A stretch of DNA of 64,000 nt from Loripinus fragilis. Its lineage: Eukaryota; Mollusca; Bivalvia; Lucinida; Lucinidae. Below are positions 30,101-38,953 of the stretch, one piece after another. The stretch spans positions 85,183,950 through 85,247,949 of the forward strand of contig OZ026518.1 of NCBI GenBank assembly GCA_964019695.1. The letters run 5' to 3'. The position numbers were made by a program, and so were the translations under genes. Positions within the stretch are counted from its first letter, which is position 1. Every line of letters starts with the position of its first letter. The notes below the pieces were generated by a model. It worked only from the letters and a program-made list of their open reading frames with translations, did no database searches and was not told the origin of the DNA.

Positions 30101-33100
30101 AGCAGTCTAATCTGGGTCCATATTGTTTGCAATATTATATAGGCTAAATGTATAAAAGTTCATAAGCAGCCAGAGAGCATATGGCAATTGTGCTGAATGG
30201 CAAGAACAGGGTTTAATGTTACGAGTAACAAAAAAGGCCCTTTACCATTATCTGCCACTTGTAAAAGGATAAAAAAAATAGAATTATTTGTGAGGTTAGT
30301 CAGGTCATCGTGTGGACCAAATGGGCATTCAATAAGCTGTATTCTGCTGTAGTTGTGTTTGTGTTTAGTGGTGATGGGGGGCATGATTAATTCTCAACTA
30401 TCACTCCAGAACAAACTCAATCAATCCAAGCCTTATCACTATTTTCCAACTTATGGACAATCTCTCCATGTTCTTTTTTTTGACTGTTGTTGGTTTTTAT
30501 TAAGCCAAATAAAAAAATACCTGTGTTTAGGGTAAGTTAGCCCGTCCCTACCTAAATTTCACTGGTGAAACCTATAAAATAAATTTCAGGTTTTCTAGAT
30601 TTTTATTGATTTTCTTAAAAAAAAATATATGTGTGTCCTACCCTACCTAAAATTTTCAGACCCGTGCCCGAAACACACTTATTTTTTTATTTGGCCTTAT
30701 TTACATGATTCATGTGCTTGAAGGCATGTTTTTTGATGGATCAAAATCTTTTTAGCTACTTTTGCTGAAGGTGATCCAGTGGTCACTTCTAACAAATTAA
30801 TTTGAATTCTGACCACTGGTTTAAAGTTTGCCGTATCACGCTAGCCACACCCTCTGGAGGCCACGTTCATTATGGATCAAATTTCTTTTAGCTAATTTTG
30901 TAGAGGGTCACCTTAGGATCATTCCCGTGAGGTTTGATTAAAATTTGCCCATAGGTATACGAGTTGTCATTTATAGAAAAATGTTGATGACCCATGACAA
31001 TGATGCACAACCCATATTGACTGATCCTAATAGCTCACTTTGAGCATTTCATGCTCATGTGAGCTCATTATTACCTGTGACCCCTCACTATATACAATAG
31101 ACCATCCTGACTTAATTGTTTGTAGCTTTATGGAAAATTCCATTCTTCTGAAAATGGTTAAGAACATTTTATTTCTAACCATGAATGTTGACATTACTTT
31201 ATGCAAACAGTGAAGACCCTGATAAAATGCCTAAGAATGCAGCATCTCATCAGTGTAGGACTTAAGTTAAGAGTGTGTTACAGAATAATATTTTTCTTAT
31301 TTCTCAACCAAAACATATGTTGTGGGTTCTCAAAAGAACCGTCTCAATGAGACGGTTCTGTTGAGCACCCAAAACATATGCTAAAAATCATGGGTAAGAA
31401 AACATTTACAATATTACGCTGAAAATTTTTGTTTGTCTAAACCTGTGCATTAGTGTTAAAACTTTTGACCTATGTGCTCATTTAACCGGTTTCATCCATA
31501 CATACTGATACACTAAGTAAAGCATTGTCTATTTTGTATTTTAACAGGTTGCAGGTCAAAATTTCTATAAAATGGTGCATTTCTGTCCCTGAACATTTTT
31601 CCCTTAGTAGACTGTGCAGACCTTGATGAAATGCTGCTTAGGGCGGCATTTCACAGGCCTCTAGATAGTTCGTACTGGAACATAGTTTTCTTATTTCTCA
31701 ACCTAAACATAATGTTGTGGGTACTCAAAAGAGCTGTCTAACTGAGATGGTTCTTTTGAGCACCCAAAACACATGTAATTGTATAAACTATTGATGGGTA
31801 AGGATATAAATGCAATTTTAGGTGCACAAACTATCCTTCTCTATGATTGCATCTGGGTCTACACTGTTTGCCAATGTACCTGTTACCTGGGTATCCAGGA
31901 AGAAAAGGGTTAAGAGTATGAATAAGTTCCCACTTACAGCTCTGGCAGTTTTTGGCGCTTTATAATGGAGAAGTCTTAAAGCATCAGGACTGTCTTTACC
32001 AAGGCACAGAACTTCTATCAGCAGTTTTGCCAGCATATTCTGTAAGTAGAAATTAACATACATGCGTTGTAAACTTTGCTGCTGCATGCTTATAACAGAC
32101 ACCATCATGTTTCAACTGGCACAAAATCCATGTATTCTCAAGGCAATTCACATGCTGTTATGCACCTGTCATTGTTTTCTCCCAGAGGGGGAGTGGCGGG
32201 ATACCAATGGGGAATTAGACAATTTTTAAAAACTGGGGTCTAATTCCCCACCCTTATGTGGTACCTAAAATCCATTGGGTGTTTTATCAAATTTGTTATG
32301 TAATTTAATTTAGAAATTTCAGACCACCCCAGGGTTTAGGTGCTCTATCTAATTCCTGGGGGTTGGAATTTGTTTGCAATCTAATTCCCCATGTATCCCC
32401 ACCACTCCCCCCACCCCCAAACACACACACACCCTCTGGGGGAATACTGATATGTGCATTATTGCACGATTTTGATACCTTAAATAGACTTGTGCCTGGC
32501 CACTACATTTTATGACAGCTGACCCATTTATTGCTTTTGCATATGGCTTGGCCCAACAACACAAAATTTAATGAAAACATTATACATGTACCACCTGTTG
32601 GCTGTGAAATGACATCAGGCTTCTCCCTCGTTTTTTAACATCTCCCTTGAAACTTGACAAACATTAATGCTTCATTAAAAAAACATGCTTGAGCCATGAT
32701 ATTTTAACATATTTGACCTTTTAATTACGATGTTTGCATAACTTTGTCAAAATGGTAATGCATTTGCTGTAAATTTCCCCAAACACCATCTCGCCTCAAA
32801 TCCAGTGATACAAACCAGAATCTTGCTGGAGTAGACAGGCAATGGGATTTTGTGTATGCTTATAGTCTCTAAACACAATGTGAAGTCACACTTGCCTCCC
32901 ATATGACTGTCTGCCCCATGTATATGGCCAGTGCAGGGCATTACTGTTACTAGAATTCAGTATGCCCCATTGGTCCCATCTATAACATACAGTATTATCA
33001 TGAAAAACTTTTGTCAGAATTTTTGTTTGGGTTCAAAATTAATACAGTATAGGATTAATTCACCTTTCAATATGATGGTTTTGAAAGCCCAGTTCCTGGG

Positions 33101-36100
33101 TTTTATCAAACTTTTTCCACGCTCAAATCAAATGAAAATGAAATTTATCCTGCTGACAAAAGTTAAAATGCCAATAATTGTTGGCAGTTTAACATCTATT
33201 AATTAGCAGAGCATTTGAGAGTTTTAGAGCAAGATAAATATTTATTTTTCATCATTTTAGTTTTTAAGAGAAGATGCAATTTCATGCTCAGTTGAGTTGA
33301 GCATGACAAAATTTTGATAACCTACAGTATATACATGTATATATAGCATGTGAGTAAAAAGAAAGGCCCCAACAGTTATAAAACTTTTTCATGCTCAACT
33401 CAACAGAGCATAAATTTCCACAGCTCATGAAAGGTAAAAGCAGTGAAATATAAAGAAGTTTTTCATTGAAAACTTTCAGACCTGTGCTGTATTCATCCTG
33501 CTAATAAATGTTAAAATGCCAGCAACTGTTGGCATTTTAACATTTATGAGCAGTATAATTTCATGCTCAGTTAAGTTAAGCATGAAAAATGTTTTACTGC
33601 CTTTGGGTCAGACTTATAGTGTATATTTACTAAGTGGGCAATTTTTAAATTGGTGTTAAACTGTTTTTTATAGTTTGCAACCCGTATTCGAGTAAAAAAA
33701 TTATTGTTGAGGTACCTCTTTGATGCCATATGCCACTCTTTCTTTCTCTAGATGGGGTAGAAGAAGCCTCATTGCTGGGTAGAAAGAATCAGCCTGAAAG
33801 GAATAGAAAGTGCATGAGCTGTCATAGGTCAATACATGTATACGCACATTTTTTTTATCATTAAATTGTTATTATTTTCTTACATGTCAAAATACACCGG
33901 TAATTAGAAACAACAGACATTCAAAATATTGGCTAGGGTAGCCCAATATAAACTAAGTTTTCAGCAAGTTAAACTTCATTTTGAAGCATATATCGTTTGT
34001 TTCTATTCAAAGAATGAATGATTAGTTTAACAAGATATAATTCATCGGTTTCTGTAAAATAATTTGTTTTATAGCCTGTCTTAAACAGTTAGTACTGTAG
34101 AGAAACACGGGGGAAAAAGTGCCGCCCGAGGTGGGGCTCGAACCCACGACCCTGGAACACTAGTCGGGCACTCTAACCATCTGAGCTACCTGGGCCGTCC
34201 TAACCACCACCTACAGACTCTACACTTCTCCCCCTTTTCTCTTCAGAGCTGATCCAGCTCTGTAGAATACTGGACGGCTATCTGCCAGCTCTCAGGATGA
34301 CCTATTCCATTGCATGGACCTATCAACCAACACTTCTGACACCATTGTAGAGAAACCAGGAGGAAAAAGTGCCGCCCGATGTGGGGCTGGAACCAGACTT
34401 GGGGTCAATTACTTTGAAAAAGTAATAAATTACTTACAATTACATTGGAAATTGTTCGACTAAATTACAATTACATGGCTTTTAAGCAAAGTAATTAATT
34501 ATACACAATTACTTAGCCAAATGTATTTGATTACATTACAGTTAAATTTCACTGCCACTTAGATAGCTTCATCAGATTTTAATTTCAGAGATATATGAAA
34601 TGAGATAAAACACCTTAAAAAGTCTGAGTAACCTTGGCATTCTAAATTTAATATATCTATTAGGGCTGCAACGATACAGTTACCTCACAATATACTACAT
34701 ATCATGAAATTTGCCTCACGATAGGATATGTATTGGGATACATTTTTGACAACTTGAGAACCTCAGAAGAAAATACATGAGAAGTAAATACTCAAATATT
34801 AACCCTTGTCATGCTGGATGTTTTTATATTCTAAACTCCTCTCCAATTTTTATCTATTTCATTTAAAATATTCCAATTATTACTGGCATGTATTTACAAG
34901 CAGAGCCGAAAACCATGTACAGTATATTAAGATCAGCTGGACAGGGCCCAAGGTTATAAAACTTTTTTTCATGCTCAACTCAACTGAGCACAAAATTTCA
35001 ACTGCCCACAAAAACTAAAATACCGACAAATAAAGAAGTTTCTTGATTTAAGTTTCTCAGATGGTGTATTTATCATGCTAATAATTGTTAAAATGCCAAC
35101 AATTGTAGGCATTTTAACATAAATTTATGAACAGGATAAATTCCGTGCTCAGCTGAGTTGAGTAGGAAACAAGTTTTATAACCTCGGGCCTGGTTCTATA
35201 CTGTTTCATAACAGGATATATCAAGAGTTTAGCATTGAAAAGGGTTTACTAAATTAAAACAGAACTATTAAAAGGGAAAATGGTAATATTTTTTTTCACT
35301 AGGTGCTGTATCTTTAGCGTATCGTGAAATGACCTCATGATACGATACGCATATTGTCAGAGCAAAGTATCATGATATGATACAATTTCAGTGAATGGTT
35401 GCAGCACTAATGTCTATTAGGTTGATTTTATTTTTAGGACTACTTCTTTTATTGTCTAGTGATGCTACTTAAAAGAAATGGAATGTACAAATCAGTTGTT
35501 GATTTTTTGTGGTTGATGACATGAGAACACGAGAAAATACAGAAATTATTATAATTTATTTCTATTTTTTTTAAGTGTGTGTGTGTGGGGGGGGTGGGGG
35601 GGGGGGGTCATTTGTAAATTGCCAAAGTTCTCAAACTAGCTGTTAAACGCAGAACAAAGTTCAGGAATACACATTGGCCTAACAAAAGTCTTGCAATTGT
35701 GGAATATTAACCATGGAAATGATTTTTTTAAAACTAGCTTAAATGCCAGAGAATAACTGTTCTCAAAAAGTGTTTATAAGACATCTGTGTGGTCCTATGA
35801 GACATGAAAGTTGTCAAAAAAGTACAAAAAGGAATATCAGATAGTGGTGCAGTGGTTCATTTACTATTTTGGGCTTATGGGTCCTGGGACTCGCTGTTTC
35901 CCATATCAATGAGCCCAACTGCAAACTTATGAGTCCAGAACACTATTTTTAATGACAATTCTGCAATACTATTGCATCCTGGGACTCGCTGAAATAAAAA
36001 CTTTGCATCCCAGAGACAAAATTATGCGCAAAAGATGCAGGATGGGCAGGTAACAAAGTCACTGGTGGTGAACTAAAATATTACTTGTGTGTGAAATACT

Positions 36101-36253
36101 GGTGTTGCTACATGTAGTTCAGTCCCCACTGAAACATCTATTTTATATTTAATTTTTATTTTTTGTTACAATTATTATATCAACAATGATAGGCCCCAGG
36201 TTCACTGAAGGAGTGAAATCCAAATTAATTTTCTGAATCACATTTTATTATTA

Positions 36254-36314
<61 letters not shown>

Positions 36315-36620
36315 CATTATTATTCACAAAGCCATATATCTTTTATAAGCAGATGAATAAAGAATATATAATTTGCTTAAAAAGGGGTGCTTTCAAAATA
36401 GTAGAGATAACATACAGTTACTGTGTCTGTTGTAAAATTGTTATATGCTATTTTATGTCGATACTAGCATGACCAGTTCCAATTCTCATTTGTTCTACTC
36501 ATCTTTTCATCTATTGAGTACTCAGGGATCAAGCTAGGTGGAGACTAGGGCGAAATAGTCGCCCTAGGGGCCGAAATTTCACCCTAAATGGGACCCAGGG
36601 AGAAGTGGGGGCCTCCCTAA

Positions 36621-36672
<52 letters not shown>

Positions 36673-38910
36673 TTTTTGGGAGACTCATTTCGATTCTGTC
36701 ACCACACAAATGCAAGCTGTGGTGACATTATAAGACAATCTACTACCACTGCATTGTGTTTCTCCTTCCATTAAATGGCAATAGTATGTATAATGGCTAA
36801 CTTGCTTCTAAATTGACAGAAAATGCCGTAATTTTGCGCTATAAATGATCCCTATCTGACTGTCACTTCTCCCTAATTTTCCTGCAGGGAGAAATCACTT
36901 CTCCCTAAAATTCTGGGCCAGCTTGGTCCCTGGTACTGCAAATGATATATGCATTTACAAGACCAAGAACCATTTAGCAGCATTTTAAATATCTATGATA
37001 ATCTTCCAAAGGTAACTCACTACCTGAATTTCAAAACTGATCTAAAAAGTAATTGTTAATTACTCCCATTTTTGACTATATAATTAATTACATTCAATTA
37101 CTGTAATTTAAGAAATGTTTTAATTACAATTACATGCAATTGCTTTAGAAAATGTAATTAAATAACAATTAAATACAATTACAAATTTAATTACCCCAGC
37201 ACTGTCTCAAACCCACGACCACCGTAACATTTGTCGGGCGCTCTAACCACCTTAGCTATCCGGCGGTGACCCTAAAATGCGTAAAGGGCTCCTTTTCGCG
37301 TAAAGGACTCCTTTTCGCGAAAAGGAGTTTTATTTTTGCGAAAAGGACTTTTATTCTGGCTTAAACTATTTATTAGGATTATGTTTGTTATTTAATATTA
37401 TAATACTGAAGTTAAACGATATAAGTCTATCAATATATGCAGTAGAAATCGTTTTTGAAACGATATTTCACGGAAATAACAGAAATATGACTTACGAAAA
37501 GAAGTTTCATTGTTAAGAAACGGACTTTGTATCTGATCTATTTTGTTTTCTTATTTTTTGAATTATTTATTTATATATTTGATTTAAATAATAGTTAGCA
37601 AGCATATATCTATTGCTTAAAAATATACTAATCCGAAAAAGCATCTGTGTACAATACATTATATATCCTTGCGAAAAGGACTGATGATACCGTCTGAGAC
37701 TATACGTTTGAATATCCATGTCCGTTTGCATGCTATTATTTTAAGGAATACAGTAGTAATTAGTATTGCCTGAATAAATCAAATCTCCAGATGTCGAATA
37801 TTGAGTATTTGAGACAATTGCACTATAAAAAGTTGAATTTGAAAAGGACTCAATTCCACGTAAAGGAATTTTATTCTTACGAAAAGGACCTTGTCTTTCG
37901 GTTTTGCGTAAAGGACTTGATCTTCATATATTACGTTCACGAAAAGAGCCTGGACTTTTGACGATTTATAATGCCTGGTAATAAATTACTTCCCTGAGTT
38001 ATATTTATAAATGATCTTAATCGGTTAGTATTTTGCGAAAACGAAGCATTAGCACATCGAGATATTGAAACGTTATCACGTTTAAGATTCTTATTTTTCT
38101 TTTTTTTCAGACTTGTCTGCAAAGGCACCATTTTTTTTATAATTAAACAAAAAAAGCAAAATTTTGAAGGCTAAAATGTGCCCTAGAAATCACCAAATTG
38201 CACCATTTTTTTTTCAAAAAAAATCCAGCGGGGCATGCCCCCGGACCCCCTAGCATGGCTTAGCGCCTTCTGCGCTCGCAGGAAAATACTTCATGTTTCG
38301 AATATGATGAAAAATATTTGTATTTTGTGACATGTTGAAAGGAAAACGAGAAGCTCAAGTCATCTCCTACAAGCAAATATTATACCAAGTTAAAGCATTC
38401 AACGGCAACTTAGTTACAGATAAGATAAACTACAGAAACGGCCAATGGAGATCTAATATTTCTTTCATAAATATTTTTGTGTGCACTGGAATTATGAGAC
38501 CCATTATCTAATTTTTTACGCTAAGTTCGAATCAACTTCTATCTTAAAGCATTGAGGGTTCTAGCGAGAATGTGCCCATGCGCAGACTCATATGCGTCTT
38601 CGCTGCCCGAAAGGAATATTAGATTACCGAAAATAGTGAGTATGATCAGGAAATACCACAATTACAAACCGCAGACAACCCCATGGCACCGCGAGGAAGA
38701 GCCACTCAACCGTCACGAGACACCAGGAAGACAAATTAAGCAAATCAACCAGCTCTCTGTTCCCCATCAAGATGGATGCAATACTAGAATTGACATAAAG
38801 TAACGTACAACAAAACATAGAACAATAACAGACTCTCACAATGAGAGTATTAATAAACAAAAAGTCAACAACAAGAGAACCACCGCCTTAGAACGGACAG
38901 CAGCTTAAGC

Positions 38911-38953
<43 letters not shown>

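Larger units (their letters stand above)
34394..37204. mobile_element. hAT-like element, non-autonomous
   Basis: 2811 bp with ends CAG..TTGGGGTcAATTA and the inverse CAG..cTGGGGTaATTA. The 8-bp target duplication is eroded (gctggaac at 34386, tctcaaac at 37205; the intact SINE-2 copy has gctcgaac). The subterminal regions are rich in attacaattac. No transposase ORF. It contains further insertions. Confidence 0.8.

Noticed and set aside
34128..34205. Functional tRNA gene on the minus strand
   Set aside because: The T-arm and both internal boxes are good, but the anticodon and acceptor stems pair poorly and the sequence continues into a SINE body present in two copies.
34394..37204. LTR retrotransposon in intron 1
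   Set aside because: The ends are inverted rather than direct, there is an 8-bp duplication, and no gag/pol motif appears.
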